Part shown: in pieces, positions 9,425 to 19,614 of the stretch | How positions within the stretch are numbered: the stretch's first letter is position 1 | How the letters are laid out: each line of letters starts with the position of its first letter | NCBI GenBank assembly: GCA_001460835.1 | Contig: CYKH01001901.1 | Span: forward strand, 1,484-65,483 | DNA from: Bodo saltans | Taxonomy: Eukaryota > Euglenozoa > Kinetoplastea > Eubodonida > Bodonidae | Reading direction: 5' to 3' | Length of the DNA: 64,000 nucleotides | Program-made: the position numbers and the translations under genes | Notes under the pieces: generated by a model | Told to the model about the DNA's origin: nothing | Database searches by the model: none | Seen by the model: only the letters and a program-made list of their open reading frames with translations

Positions 9425-10132
9425 ATGTTTGCAACGGTGGATGGAAAACCCCTGCGACTTTACGCCCTTGTCTTTCACCTGTTAGGTAGAGAGATTAGAC
9501 GATTGGATCCGATTGAGGACGTCGTAGACATCGATCTCACGCCCTCCGTTGTGGGTCAAGAGCCGATGCGCATCTTATTCGACATTTTCTTTGGATTCGT
9601 ATGCCACCCCTTTGTTATGCTCAGTGCCGTCCTGACTCAGCTGTTATGGTCACTGTGGATGTACGAAGCCGACATGGGGAAGATTCCTTTTCTCCTTCAT
9701 AGCGCGATTGGGTTAACAGCATTGGCCGTCTTGGCGGTTGTGCTGTACGCTCAGAGCAGAAGGCGTGCTCGTGTACGGTACCACCCAACATGGACGTTGT
9801 TCCATGAAACACTTTTTGAAGGGCAACTTGCTCTTGGGATGCCTATTACCCGCCAACTTCTTTGCGGCCTTGCCCTTGGCGTGCTCATCTCGCTGATTGA
9901 TGAATCAGAAGTGCTTGCGTGGCTTTTTCTATCACCGTCGCTTTTGGAAGAATTACGGCAAGAACTTGGCCCGCGCGCCGGTGTTCCTCAGCTAGGACAC
10001 GTTCACGACTCGATGCTGATCCTTTTCATTGCTCATGGGTGGGTTTGGACGCTGATCACTGCAGCGGTGCTAGGGAAGTGGAGCAACGCAGCCAAGCTGC
10101 ACTCAGCCGAGACGAAGTTTGAAGTGGACTAG
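9425..10132 (+). CDS. hypothetical multi-pass membrane protein
   Basis: A 235-residue protein not recognised. The N-terminal 45 residues are soluble (LRLYALVFHLLGREIRRLDP). About four hydrophobic segments follow: near residues 50-80 (DIFFGFVCHPFVMLSAVLTQLLW split by a polar patch), 95-120, 153-170 and 205-225. The loop after the second segment is Arg-rich (SRRRARVRY). The ATG at 9425 is only 50 bases past the stop of the upstream gene. The open frame runs upstream through that stop codon, but only non-ATG codons are available there. No signal peptide or known transporter motif was seen. Confidence 0.7.
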   Translation: MFATVDGKPLRLYALVFHLLGREIRRLDPIEDVVDIDLTPSVVGQEPMRILFDIFFGFVCHPFVMLSAVLTQLLWSLWMYEADMGKIPFLLHSAIGLTALAVLAVVLYAQSRRRARVRYHPTWTLFHETLFEGQLALGMPITRQLLCGLALGVLISLIDESEVLAWLFLSPSLLEELRQELGPRAGVPQLGHVHDSMLILFIAHGWVWTLITAAVLGKWSNAAKLHSAETKFEVD

Positions 10133-10293
10133 GGCTCGTGTTCACAAATTCATCAAAAAATTTGTGTTGTTGCTTCGATTCATATATGAACGCCCAAAAT
10201 GCTGCTGCTTTATACAATTGAGATCCACACAGTTTTTTTGATATTTCCATTTGATTGAAATTTTAAGAAAGCACATCAGTACACATTTACGGT

Positions 10294-11334
10294 ATGGGAG
10301 CGAAGCATTCATCGCATCACAACAGCGCTCATGTTCACCCAAGCAGCGACAAGGCTGCCCCTCCGCACGAACAACAACCGCTCGAGCCGCAACCTAGCCA
10401 TGAGGAGATACATTATGAACCGCTACTAACCCCTGCGCTTCTCGGGTTTGCCTCGGATGTAGATAAGAAGTTTCGCGTCATTCCTGAACAAGCCACCGCT
10501 GCCATCCACGCAGCCATTCCACCCTCCTCGAACCCCTCCACCATGAAGCATCACGATAGTTGGTTCCTGCTCTACAATTCCCACATTCATGGCGCGTCGT
10601 TTCACCGCCTGGTGCAGTTGTAGTGACTGGTACCCGGGTGACAGTAGCACTAGGTGCTACGAAGGAGACCTTCTTCTAAGCGTGGGTACAATGAGGCGTC
10701 ATGGACGACGGTGGCCCAACGTGAGAAGGACGCAAAGAGCATGGCCGCATCCAACGCACGAGCAAAGCGAAATGGAATGGCGGACCAGGTTCAAGGTGGC
10801 AGACCGACCAACCAAGCTGGTACGTTTTTCGGAAATGAACGATCGTTCCTTTTCCGATGCAGTGAGGGGGACGAGGGCGGCGCCCCCACTATCTTTCATT
10901 CGAGGCCGGACGTCAACGCCAACTTTATGTACTTATTCGACGCTCATCCCGATGAAGATCGAGTGGGCATTGGTATGGGTGGTGTGCCTCCATCGCAGTT
11001 TGGCTGGTTTCTGAATCGGTGGCTCGAGGAAGGTGCTTGCCGTGGAGCTCGATGCTCTACATTCCACAACCCCATGCTCAGCGCAACAGCAACTTGGGCC
11101 GTTGGCGGCGTTGAAGTGTACGCAATTGGCGCCGATGCCGTCGAAGAGCTCAAGACGAAAGAGGTGTTTGCAGATGGAAAGACATCAGGTGATACCGGCG
11201 CGAGCATCCGGAAGGGTCGGACTGCCGACAAAGTCATCCTGGAGCTCAACGATACCCACCACTTCTACGGAGACGAAGCGAGATGCCGTGAGGATGATGA
11301 GGACGAGAGTGATGTCAACCGCTGCCTTGCCTAA
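10294..11334 (+). pseudogene. TLDc-domain protein gene with two compensating frame disruptions
   Basis: The N-terminus (MGAKHSSHHN) has an N-myristoylation signal, Gly2 with Ser at the fifth position after it. The TLDc domain begins with SWFLLYNSHIHGASFHRL but that frame stops at 10621. The expected beta-strand continues in another frame (TRVTVALGAT, about 10617-10679). The original frame resumes near 10672 and carries the rest of the domain: GTFFGNERSFLFR, the Gly-rich GIGMGG segment, RCSTFHNPMLS and the closing GGVEVYAIG. Two single-base shifts of opposite sign within about 60 bp therefore separate the halves, while everything outside is clean. TLDc proteins bind and regulate V-ATPase and are linked to oxidative-stress resistance. 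This may be a sequencing error in a sound gene or a recent pseudogene. A stop-free frame starts again from 10654 if the downstream part is taken alone. Confidence 0.7.
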
Positions 11335-11710
11335 CCGATATATTTCGTTAGGTGCAGCTGAGCACGGTTTTTTGTTTGTTTGCAAGAGAATGATGATACT
11401 TGTTTCTTCGTTGCAGGTTTTTCTACCCATAAATGCGTTGCTCAATCAACTGAAAGATCCTTTTTTTGTGATTTTTAAAATGTTTTTGTGCTTACCTTGT
11501 CACACAAAAATAGATAGAAAAGCGAATCGCGTGGGCCGGCATCAAACCGAGTGCTTCATTCGGAACATTATCTTTCATTTTTCGATTCATCCAAATATTC
11601 CCAACGTCAAGCCTCCATCTCCAGCAGTTGGAGGCATCACCTATTCAGCAACGGCTCAGCAACTTCTGCGTTCGGCATACTCACGGCCCATTGGAGGTGG
11701 GTCGATTTCT
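11335..11710 (+). other. intergenic region before the HIT/GalT-like gene
   Basis: These 376 bases are T-rich in the first half (about 11340-11500) and contain several possible acceptor sites. The downstream frame is open through this segment, including an ATG near 11480, but the composition is unlike the adjacent coding sequence. I see no independent gene. Confidence 0.4.
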
Positions 11711-13003
11711 ATGCCGCGAAAGTTAAATATTGTACTGCTGCTCATCGTTGTCCTTCTCCTCCTCGTGACGCTAAGACCTTCAAGCTCAGTCCCGACATCG
11801 ATGGCCAAGTGGGCACACCTGCCCTTCCAAGTCCCGAAGGCTGCCGCAGCCGTTGTGTTCCCGGAAGTGCAATCGATCTACCAAGCAGTGGCGAAGGTGC
11901 GATCGCTTCCTTCCGATCACGCGTTGACGCAGAGATTTTCCCGGATGTTTGAAACACGTTCGAAGTTAGGGACGCTAGTTGTGCCTCCAAGCTTTGAAGC
12001 CAAAGCACGTGAATTGTTTGCGGCCTACCCTGGTGGCACAAAGAATCTAGGTTTTATCACGAACCAGACGATCATCACGACCTACAATCGCTACACCGAG
12101 GAGTACACAATGTTCAATGAAGTGAGAAGGTACCGTCCTGGGTATCAAGAGAAACTCAGCCCTGAGAGTGAGCATGTCATTCAACAAGCCATTCGAGACA
12201 GTGAGGGTGCGGACAAGTGTGATTTCTGCAGCGTGGAACGTACCGCGGTGGACGTCTTTGGTCGCATTGAATCCAAACATTGCTACACCGCATCCAACGT
12301 GGCCAAATACGAGCAGTGGCACGGACTCATTGTGTCGAAGGCACACAGTCCTCTTGTGTTTGACAAGGACATGATGCAGGACTACATGGAGACGGCACAC
12401 GAGTGGTACCGCCGTGTCAACAAATTAGACCCGGAGGCTCAGTTTCCCCATTTGATGTGGGATGCAGGAAAGCGTGCTGCGGCGTCCCAAATTCACCAGC
12501 ATCTCCAGATGATCATCACGCAGGACAGATACCTCACTCGCACGGAGCACACGAAAGCAGCAAGCGTGCGGTTTGAGCAGGACCACTCTCTTAATTACTG
12601 GGAGGAGTTGATTGCTATTCACGAGGCTTTGGGGCTGGCAGTACGTGCTGGCCCTACTGTGGTTCTCTCGTACATCACACCAATCAAGGAGCGTGAAATG
12701 ATCATCGTGACAGAGAATAGTCACCACCCCTCGTTCGGTCGTGCGATCGCAGCTGCGCTCCACGCACTCACGGATGATATCGGTTGTAGGGCATTCAGTC
12801 TTGCCATCAGTTTTGCTCCCCTAGATAACAAGGGCAACACTGCATTCGGGCCGTTTCCTGCGATGGCACGCGTGGTGGACCGTGGCAGCCCAATGGACAC
12901 GAGGTCGGACGTTGGGGCGATGGAGTTCTATGGAGCAAACAACGTAGGCGCTGACCCTTACCAAATCATGCCGTTCCTACGAAAGCAAGTTGCTCAGGTG
13001 TAA
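11711..13003 (+). CDS. membrane-anchored HIT-superfamily (GalT/Ap4A phosphorylase-like) protein
   Basis: A 430-residue protein with a single N-terminal anchor (residues 5-20, nearly all Leu/Val/Ile) followed by a GalT-like nucleotidyltransferase fold. The key motif is ASQIHQHLQ at residues 258-266, corresponding to the His-x-His-x-Gln of galactose-1-phosphate uridylyltransferase and of Ap4A phosphorylase; H264 would be the nucleotidylated His. A CDFC pair (170-173) and KYEQWHGLIV with a following H (200-212) match the first half-domain, where GalT enzymes bind metal. The substrate cannot be told from sequence. The anchor suggests the ER, Golgi or another endomembrane, unusual for this family. 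ATG 11711 places the anchor at the very N-terminus; an earlier in-frame ATG near 11480 is possible but would bury it. Confidence 0.82.
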   Translation: MPRKLNIVLLLIVVLLLLVTLRPSSSVPTSMAKWAHLPFQVPKAAAAVVFPEVQSIYQAVAKVRSLPSDHALTQRFSRMFETRSKLGTLVVPPSFEAKARELFAAYPGGTKNLGFITNQTIITTYNRYTEEYTMFNEVRRYRPGYQEKLSPESEHVIQQAIRDSEGADKCDFCSVERTAVDVFGRIESKHCYTASNVAKYEQWHGLIVSKAHSPLVFDKDMMQDYMETAHEWYRRVNKLDPEAQFPHLMWDAGKRAAASQIHQHLQMIITQDRYLTRTEHTKAASVRFEQDHSLNYWEELIAIHEALGLAVRAGPTVVLSYITPIKEREMIIVTENSHHPSFGRAIAAALHALTDDIGCRAFSLAISFAPLDNKGNTAFGPFPAMARVVDRGSPMDTRSDVGAMEFYGANNVGADPYQIMPFLRKQVAQV

Positions 13004-13245
13004 TCGCTCAGCTGACCATATCGTCCGTGCATCCGGAATGCTCAAGGTGTACATGATTGCTCATAAACCCCCTCTCAGAACTCAAAGGAGACGCCAGTAA
13101 TACTTTCCATTGAGGTCGACGCCTTGTTCGTAGATCGAAATCTGAAAATTCGTGAACAATTTTGTTACTGCTGTCACTGCTTCTTTTTGCCTTCATCTGT
13201 GTGTCTAGGTACTAGGTAGAGAGTGGGAGAGGTGATTTTTACCCG

Positions 13246-14976
13246 ATGTACCACTCCCTCACGCGTTACATCGCGTTGGCCAAGGCGCGCCTCGATCCTT
13301 CAACTCTTTGCATGGCAGGGCTCCAGGAAGTCGGAAAAAAGAAACGGAAGCCGAGAAAATGGTCCCCCCTGGAGCACATCTACATTCCGCACTGCAACGC
13401 TGCTGACGGCAAGCCCACACTTGATGGCACACTGGATGGGTTGGCGTATCAATTGTTACGAGACAACTTGTTGCCCAGTGTTGTAAAGGGCAGCGTCCCC
13501 TCCACTGAACGAGGGAAGAAAGCGAAGTCGCACCTTCACACCACCACCACCACGCTTGAACACCTCCAAGAGCGATCAGAAGAGCTGCAACGAGACGCAC
13601 TGGCGCAGCTTGAGGAAAGGGTCGAGGAGGACATGGCACGAAGCCGCGGGGGCGTTGTCTTGCGACGAAGCGTTGCGGAGACGGCACTTGTGATAGGTTG
13701 TGACGAGGCTGGACGCGGCCCATTGGCGGGACCGGTCGTGGCGGCTGCGGTGTGTCGCGTCCCATGCAGAGCGTTTACGAAGCCACCGACTTTTGCCCAC
13801 AGCTCTACTTCCATCGAACCGTTTCCCGTCGCCGACAGCAAGAAGCTTGGAGAGGAACAGCGGAAGTCCAACTTCCAGACCTTCACAGGAAGCGCTAATA
13901 TTGTAGACTTGATCCAGCAGCCAACCACACGCCTGCGACTGCCGAGGTGGGTCTCTAAAAACGTTCCCTTTTCAACTGCAGAGGACATCAGGACGCCAGA
14001 CAACGCCGTGATCCTTCGAGAGGCTGTGTTGATGCCAAAGTGTGCCACGGTTTGTCTGCGCGGTGTTCACCACGACGAGCATTACCGATACCACTGGGGT
14101 ATTACCATTGCGAACCACGCCGTGGTGGACGACGAGAATATTTTTGCGAGTAGCATGAGTAGCATGCATTCAGCTGCACACGGCGTGTGGATGGAGCTGG
14201 AGCGGCCCTTGGGTAACGAGCACGGCTACCTGAGCACCTCCCAACTTCTCTTTCACTTGTACGCCAACCTCATCCCCTACGATGATGTTGCAGTGCTGAT
14301 GAAGGATCTCGACTTTCCCTCTTCATCGCTACGTGACAACGTGTTTGGTTCAGTGCCTCGCCAGCCTCCGCTCGTGCTCGTCGACGGATCCCACGCACCA
14401 CAGGATTCGATCGACCTCTTCAGTGACGTGGAGATTGGCGGCGCTGCTCATAGCGTTGTCAAAGGCGATGCTCGAAGTTGGTCGATCGCTGCCGCCTCTA
14501 ACTTAGCCAAAGTTTGCCGAGACGATATTATGGACATGTTGCATGACTCGTATCCTCAGTATGCATTCGACTCGCATCGTGGTTACCCTGTCGCAGAACA
14601 CATGAAGAAGTTGGAGGCACACGGCGTCTCACCGATTCATCGCCGCACGTTCAGACCTTGCGCAGCGCAGATCGCGAAGGAAGAAAACATGTCAAGAGAA
14701 GCACGAGCACGTGTTCCAGATGATGCCAACAACGCTGCGCCCTCATCGCTCGAAGCGACGCTTTCTGACACTAATGAACCGCAAGTTCCCTTATCGGCAG
14801 CCGCTGTTCCACGGCGGCGAACCAAAAAGCAGCCTTTTTTTTTTTTTTCGATCCCATCGCCTGAGCAGAGGGAGATTCTTGTGGAGGGTGACGCCGTCGA
14901 TCAACCGAAGAAGCGGCGAACGCTAGCCCCGAAGATGGCTACACCGTCAGCAATCAGTGATCCGACTGTGCTGTGA
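13246..14976 (+). CDS. ribonuclease HII (bacterial-type), with long extensions
   Basis: A 576-residue enzyme that cleaves the RNA strand of RNA-DNA hybrids and single ribonucleotides in DNA. The signature [20 protein letters not shown] (residues 149-168) supplies catalytic D153 and E154; [11 protein letters not shown] follows. LVDGS supplies another acidic residue, and [21 protein letters not shown] with HRGYP and [13 protein letters not shown] complete the domain. The C-terminal block resembles bacterial RnhB more than eukaryotic RNASEH2A. A 145-residue N-terminal extension, an insertion of about 150 residues between the motifs, and a basic tail with KKRR make it far longer than the usual 200-300 residues. 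Trypanosomatids carry several RNase HII paralogues, some mitochondrial; this N-terminus ([16 protein letters not shown]) could be a presequence. A 14-T run (14825-14838) encodes Phe4 in the tail. Confidence 0.92.
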   Translation: MYHSLTRYIALAKARLDPSTLCMAGLQEVGKKKRKPRKWSPLEHIYIPHCNAADGKPTLDGTLDGLAYQLLRDNLLPSVVKGSVPSTERGKKAKSHLHTTTTTLEHLQERSEELQRDALAQLEERVEEDMARSRGGVVLRRSVAETALVIGCDEAGRGPLAGPVVAAAVCRVPCRAFTKPPTFAHSSTSIEPFPVADSKKLGEEQRKSNFQTFTGSANIVDLIQQPTTRLRLPRWVSKNVPFSTAEDIRTPDNAVILREAVLMPKCATVCLRGVHHDEHYRYHWGITIANHAVVDDENIFASSMSSMHSAAHGVWMELERPLGNEHGYLSTSQLLFHLYANLIPYDDVAVLMKDLDFPSSSLRDNVFGSVPRQPPLVLVDGSHAPQDSIDLFSDVEIGGAAHSVVKGDARSWSIAAASNLAKVCRDDIMDMLHDSYPQYAFDSHRGYPVAEHMKKLEAHGVSPIHRRTFRPCAAQIAKEENMSREARARVPDDANNAAPSSLEATLSDTNEPQVPLSAAAVPRRRTKKQPFFFFSIPSPEQREILVEGDAVDQPKKRRTLAPKMATPSAISDPTVL

Positions 14977-15571
14977 GCTTTTCTATTCACGAGAGATTTT
15001 GTACTTACTTTTGAACAGTTTTTACGCATTTCCCCCATCCCTAGATCATTTAGACGAACACACTGATTTCCAAGTTTCACCCCACATTTTGATTCGACGA
15101 CAACGTTGCACCGTTTGACACTTTTAGTGTTTTCAAACGGAACAAAGAAACGCGACCTTCGCTCCAGAGTATGAGCATCATTGATGCACGTCGCATGTAG
15201 CGTTTTTATGGTCATCCTTCCTACCGACTCTGTACTATTCCATCCGGTGCAAAACTCTTCTCGGCTTTCTCTGTGCTGCACAGATGCAACACACGACGAA
15301 ATGCGAGCGTGAATCCAAGTTAAGAACAAAAAACAAGAAAAAAGACCCCCGCCGGAGACAGTGAGACACTCCCAAATAGAAAGTTGAGCTACATTATGAG
15401 AAGAGATGGAGTTGTTGTTTGCCGAGGCGACAACTCTTCTGCAAACAAACAAACAAACAAACAAAAACTTAGTCAATTGCCCACCAAGTGGTTGTAACAT
15501 ATTTGACAAACATTGCACTCCGTTCCTTTTTCCGAAAACAACGCACAGGGCATCAAAAGGGGCACACATCA
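14977..15571 (+). other. intergenic region (595 bp) with a CAAA microsatellite
   Basis: No supported gene lies here. The stretch includes the 3' UTR of the RNase HII gene, an A-rich section at 15320-15350 and a perfect CAAA microsatellite at about 15438-15467. A T-rich tract around 15525-15535 (ccttttt) with an AG downstream probably serves trans-splicing of the next gene. A reading frame is open on the opposite strand over much of the region but has no coding character. Confidence 0.4.
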
Positions 15572-17077
15572 ATGCATTATCATAATCCCCACGGCTCTGC
15601 GATCTTGTACCCGAATGAGTGGGCGCGCTACGACCCCACACAGAATTCATATTCTCCCTTAGCTCAATACTCCGCACACACGCTCAAAGAACATAACGAA
15701 ACCCTTGATCGACTAGCACTTCAACTCGAGGTCATTGCACGGAAGTTGGCGGAGAATGACGTACAGGGTACTGAGGACCATCGTCGCTACACGAAAATGC
15801 TAGATGCCCTTCAACGAGAGGAGTCTGACATTGTTGTGCTTCTTTCCCACAATCGGTTACGCATTGAGGAGTTGCAACAGTCCACCTCCACCGAGGTGGT
15901 GCGACGCAGGGAAGAGGTGGAACTGAACCACCAGACGAACCGAGACTTGACAGACGAACTGGGCAACCTCTCTCACGTGGAGGCGGATCTCTTTATTATG
16001 AAGAAGAGCATTGAAGACAAGCTTGCAGCAACGTCCGAGAGGAAGTCCCTCTTTTCCCGTGAATTTCGCCACGGAATGTCTATCTTGGAAACCGACCATC
16101 AAGAGGCAAAGACGGCGTCGGCATTTACGACAGCAATGCTGACAGGGAACACTGCGGCCGCAGCTGCTCGATCCCGGATGTCGTTAGTGGAGTCACCCAC
16201 GCGCTACCGCAGCCCGTTGGTTCCAGCGGAGCACATTCCGAGGTCGCCCCATGTTCCACACGTAGTGCGATCGCCATACATATCACCAACAAGAGTTCGC
16301 CCCCCTAGCACAACATCCATAGTGCCCGTTGCTCCTAGCGGATTTCGGGGAACTCTCCGGGGGAGTCCAAAGCGCAACGCATCCGTGGTATTCTCTCAGT
16401 CACAACCTGCCCCGCTGTCTCCACGACGCACGGCCGAAAGTGTCATCCCGCCTCCGCCTCCACCACCTTTTGCCAACATGAGTGCCGATGTCCCGAGGGC
16501 AGAAGATCAATTCAAATTGCTGTCTGAGCCCGCTGAGCGCCTTCATTACGCATGTCGAGTGGGAGACACGGAGTCCATCAGAAAGTTACTGAGGGAGTTC
16601 CAAGGTGCCGCCACAGAGACACATCCTATCACAGGCGACACTGCGTTGCACGTTTTGTGCTCAGCACCAGTGTTCTCTGAGCAAGCCGTCAAGGACGTTG
16701 TCCTGCCGTACCATGAAGCACTGTACGTCTACAACAAGGCTGGCTACTTCCCATTCCACTTGGCGTGCTTGAATGTTGCAGATGTGACAGATGCGCTGAA
16801 AATGTATTTCGTCAACAGCTGCAACGTGGATCCGTCGCTGAGGACTAAAATGGGCGAAACGGTTGCTCATCTCTGTGCACGCAGCGATCGAACTCACAGC
16901 GCACTCCGCTGTGTTGTGGAGCGGATGAAAGTGGACGTGACATACCGTGTGCAGCTCGCTAACCGCGAAGGATACTTCAAGCAAATGAACGCACTAGACG
17001 TTGCCGCGGATATGCAGCACGAGGCTGCTAGAAACCGTGAATACTTGGCTCATTGGTTTGCGGAGCACAACCTCTAG
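15572..17077 (+). CDS. coiled-coil and ankyrin-repeat protein
   Basis: A 501-residue protein. Residues about 35-180 form a long coiled coil (heptads such as ETLDRLALQLEVIARKLAEN). A Ser/Pro/Arg-rich linker of about 125 residues follows, with repeated SP and RSP dipeptides that look like phosphorylation sites and a run of eight prolines near residue 300. The last 190 residues hold degenerate ankyrin repeats: LHYACRVGDTESIRKLLREF, GDTALHVLCSAP, GYFPFHLACLN and GETVAHLCARSD. The upstream codons of the open frame lack an ATG, so 15572 is the first Met. Such architecture is common among kinetoplastid cytoskeletal proteins, but the actual role is unknown. Confidence 0.82.
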   Translation: MHYHNPHGSAILYPNEWARYDPTQNSYSPLAQYSAHTLKEHNETLDRLALQLEVIARKLAENDVQGTEDHRRYTKMLDALQREESDIVVLLSHNRLRIEELQQSTSTEVVRRREEVELNHQTNRDLTDELGNLSHVEADLFIMKKSIEDKLAATSERKSLFSREFRHGMSILETDHQEAKTASAFTTAMLTGNTAAAAARSRMSLVESPTRYRSPLVPAEHIPRSPHVPHVVRSPYISPTRVRPPSTTSIVPVAPSGFRGTLRGSPKRNASVVFSQSQPAPLSPRRTAESVIPPPPPPPFANMSADVPRAEDQFKLLSEPAERLHYACRVGDTESIRKLLREFQGAATETHPITGDTALHVLCSAPVFSEQAVKDVVLPYHEALYVYNKAGYFPFHLACLNVADVTDALKMYFVNSCNVDPSLRTKMGETVAHLCARSDRTHSALRCVVERMKVDVTYRVQLANREGYFKQMNALDVAADMQHEAARNREYLAHWFAEHNL

Positions 17078-17331
17078 AGAATCCATCCGGGGAGCAGCAC
17101 AAACACAACGCAACAGTCCAATTTTGTACACTGAGCCACGAGGCTTTTTCACCCTTCTTACCTTTTCGCCTTTGTTTGAAAAGCACCGCGCTAGATAGAG
17201 AGCGGACGTTTAGACACACACACACAAACGGTTGTGGTGAAGGTAAAACTAATACTCGGTTTACGCTCCAAAAAAAAATAATCTGTTCCCCACTTTTTAT
17301 TTGCTACTTGAGGCAGTGATACTATCAACAC

Positions 17332-19395
17332 ATGCCAGTGATTCGTCTTATTGGCGATGAATGGAAGTTCAGTGAGAAGATTGCGATTAGCATTCCTCCC
17401 TCCAAATCCTTTCTGATGTGCGCCACACAACTGAAGGAGAAGCTTCAAATTCCATCCTTTACTGGATGTGCTCTGTACTGGACGGAAGGGAAGCCGCCGA
17501 ACTATGTGCGCGCTACGATCCCCATCTCTCTGAATAGCACACCCGGACGCGAAGGAATGAAGGATGGGACAATGCTGTATGTGAAGAGCAAGAGCACACA
17601 GACACAGCAGCAGCTTGACAAAGAGTTCCACGAAGCGTTAACAGAATGGCGCAAAGTGAACCGCATCGACGGTGTTCTATCAGACGGGAGTGACGTCTTT
17701 GAGTTTATGGATGAGTACTCATCGAAGCTGAAGCCGAGTGACGCTCGTGACATCGCGGAACACGAATCAGAGACGCGTGCAGTTGTACTGGGAGAGGAGC
17801 ATCGCGCGTACTTCGTGGTGACATTTGAGTACCGTGAAGTTCAGAATCTGAAAGACAAGGAGACATCAGCCCGGGCTGCTATCGAGGACACATACTTCTT
17901 TGATTGGAAGGCTGCGTACAAGCAATTGTTTTGGATTCCAAGGTGCGAGCACTTGCGGCAAAGGTTGCGGACCACCGATGAGCCTACGACACGCAATGCC
18001 ATTGAGCTTGAGGAGTCGACATTGAGAGCAAGCCTTCTTGAGTCTGAGCACCGGCGCATTGCTGGTGAGCGGTTACTTCTTGAGCAACGAAGGCTTAGCC
18101 AACAACAGCAAGCTGAGAACCAAGTGCAACAATCATCGGCTTCGTCGTCAATTGTCTCGCCCATATTATCCAAGACAACATACGTGCCAGGAGATATGAG
18201 TGACAGACTTTCCCTCTTAGAGTTATCGATGAAACAAGAAACGTCCGAAATTCGCAATATGATGCATGGGCTCATGCACAGTTTCTCTCAGGCGAATGAG
18301 CACTTGGCTCAGTCATACAGCACTGTGAGCACAACACTTGAAAAGCAGTTCATGCGGAACTTGGAATCATCACTCAAAGCTACCATCGCCCTGAAAGAGC
18401 AGGACGCTCGTGCTCCACTTGATCGTGAAGAGGAACAAGCGCTCGAGCGGAAGATCAAAGCACTGAAGGGGCTCATTGAAGAAGAAATTCGCCAAACGGA
18501 AGACCAAAGAATCAACATCGCCAAGGCGGAACGCGATGCCATTCAACAAATAGCAAGCACTGTTGTGGCAGAGCAAGATTATTTGCGTCAAGCGATCAAC
18601 ATCAAGATGCGACAGCTTTCCGAGACAGAACGCGCACTTCAGGCGGCAGAAGACGAGAACATGGAGCTGGGCAGGCTCCTCAAGCTACACCACGTTCTCT
18701 TGCAACATCAAGATCAAGAGCTCAATCAATACAAATCTGTAGTGTCACAATATGAAGAACGTGTGCTTCGCGGGGCACAAACCACAACGTCATTTGCTGT
18801 CAACGAAGTCAGGTGGAACGCGCTGTCCTGCTCCGTGGACCGTCGCAGCACCAGTGGACTCCATCCTGATGTCTACAGCACATGCATTCAAGCTGTGCAA
18901 CGACGAGAGTCCATCCCTGAGCATATGTACACGGATGTCTTGGGGTATGCATTGGGGTTTCCTGCTCGCAATCCCGACCCACTGTCTCCAGAGGAACGGT
19001 TGCTTTATGACGACGCCATCGTACGGAATTCATCTGTTGCTGTTCGTTACTTCAAAGGTATCGTCGATGAGATATCTCTCGTTGCTCAAGGTTGTCCGTA
19101 TCAAGTAGGAGATGAGATCTGCTTCCGCTTTCAGATTCCCTCCCACCCCCTCCGCAAGCAGTTCGTCACCGCAGTCGACGACAATCATCCCCATCTTGCT
19201 GGCATCCTAGACGTTCTGCTCGACGTCTTTGCCGGCAGAGAAGCCGAACTGATGCTCTTCTTGCTTGGTGCACGATGGAGCTCGAAGGAGTTCTTGCCTT
19301 GCTGGGATGAGGGCGCCCAACGACACTATTACCACCACCCGCGCTGCAACGTGACTCAGTGGACAGCACCAGCAAGTGACAAGTCATCAGCGTAA
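17332..19395 (+). CDS. coiled-coil protein with C-terminal WW domain
   Basis: A 687-residue protein. The first 90 residues look like a compact alpha/beta module (VIRLIGDEWKFSEKIAI, then strands ending in GTMLYVKS), possibly a ubiquitin-like fold. Residues about 215-500 are strongly coiled-coil, with Glu/Arg/Gln-rich heptads. The region 500-650 is globular and unassigned. The C-terminus (about residues 655-683) carries a WW domain: Trp, then HYYHHP, then TQWTAP, with the 20-residue spacing between the two Trp residues and the final Pro that the family requires. WW domains bind Pro-rich peptides, so this is likely an adaptor. The start at 17332 follows a long T-rich tract at 17284-17310. Confidence 0.82.
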   Translation: MPVIRLIGDEWKFSEKIAISIPPSKSFLMCATQLKEKLQIPSFTGCALYWTEGKPPNYVRATIPISLNSTPGREGMKDGTMLYVKSKSTQTQQQLDKEFHEALTEWRKVNRIDGVLSDGSDVFEFMDEYSSKLKPSDARDIAEHESETRAVVLGEEHRAYFVVTFEYREVQNLKDKETSARAAIEDTYFFDWKAAYKQLFWIPRCEHLRQRLRTTDEPTTRNAIELEESTLRASLLESEHRRIAGERLLLEQRRLSQQQQAENQVQQSSASSSIVSPILSKTTYVPGDMSDRLSLLELSMKQETSEIRNMMHGLMHSFSQANEHLAQSYSTVSTTLEKQFMRNLESSLKATIALKEQDARAPLDREEEQALERKIKALKGLIEEEIRQTEDQRINIAKAERDAIQQIASTVVAEQDYLRQAINIKMRQLSETERALQAAEDENMELGRLLKLHHVLLQHQDQELNQYKSVVSQYEERVLRGAQTTTSFAVNEVRWNALSCSVDRRSTSGLHPDVYSTCIQAVQRRESIPEHMYTDVLGYALGFPARNPDPLSPEERLLYDDAIVRNSSVAVRYFKGIVDEISLVAQGCPYQVGDEICFRFQIPSHPLRKQFVTAVDDNHPHLAGILDVLLDVFAGREAELMLFLLGARWSSKEFLPCWDEGAQRHYYHHPRCNVTQWTAPASDKSSA

Positions 19396-19614
19396 AGCAA
19401 GGAGAGAGGGATACTGCTCTCACCCACCCTCGATCGTTTCACCCATTAAGTTCTAGTTGTATTATTGTAGTTGATCGTCATTTCCCATTTCACTTTCTTT
19501 CATGAAACAACCTTTCAGAGTGTAATGATTATTTGATTGATTTGTTTGTTATCCGGGGTTGGATTCGGTCTTGCAGCAAAAAAAAAGGATCCGTGAATAG
19601 AGCGCGCCCAACAT

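Noticed and set aside
14825-14838. T-run as a possible internal splice acceptor tract
   Set aside because: No AG follows closely and the reading frame is continuous across it.
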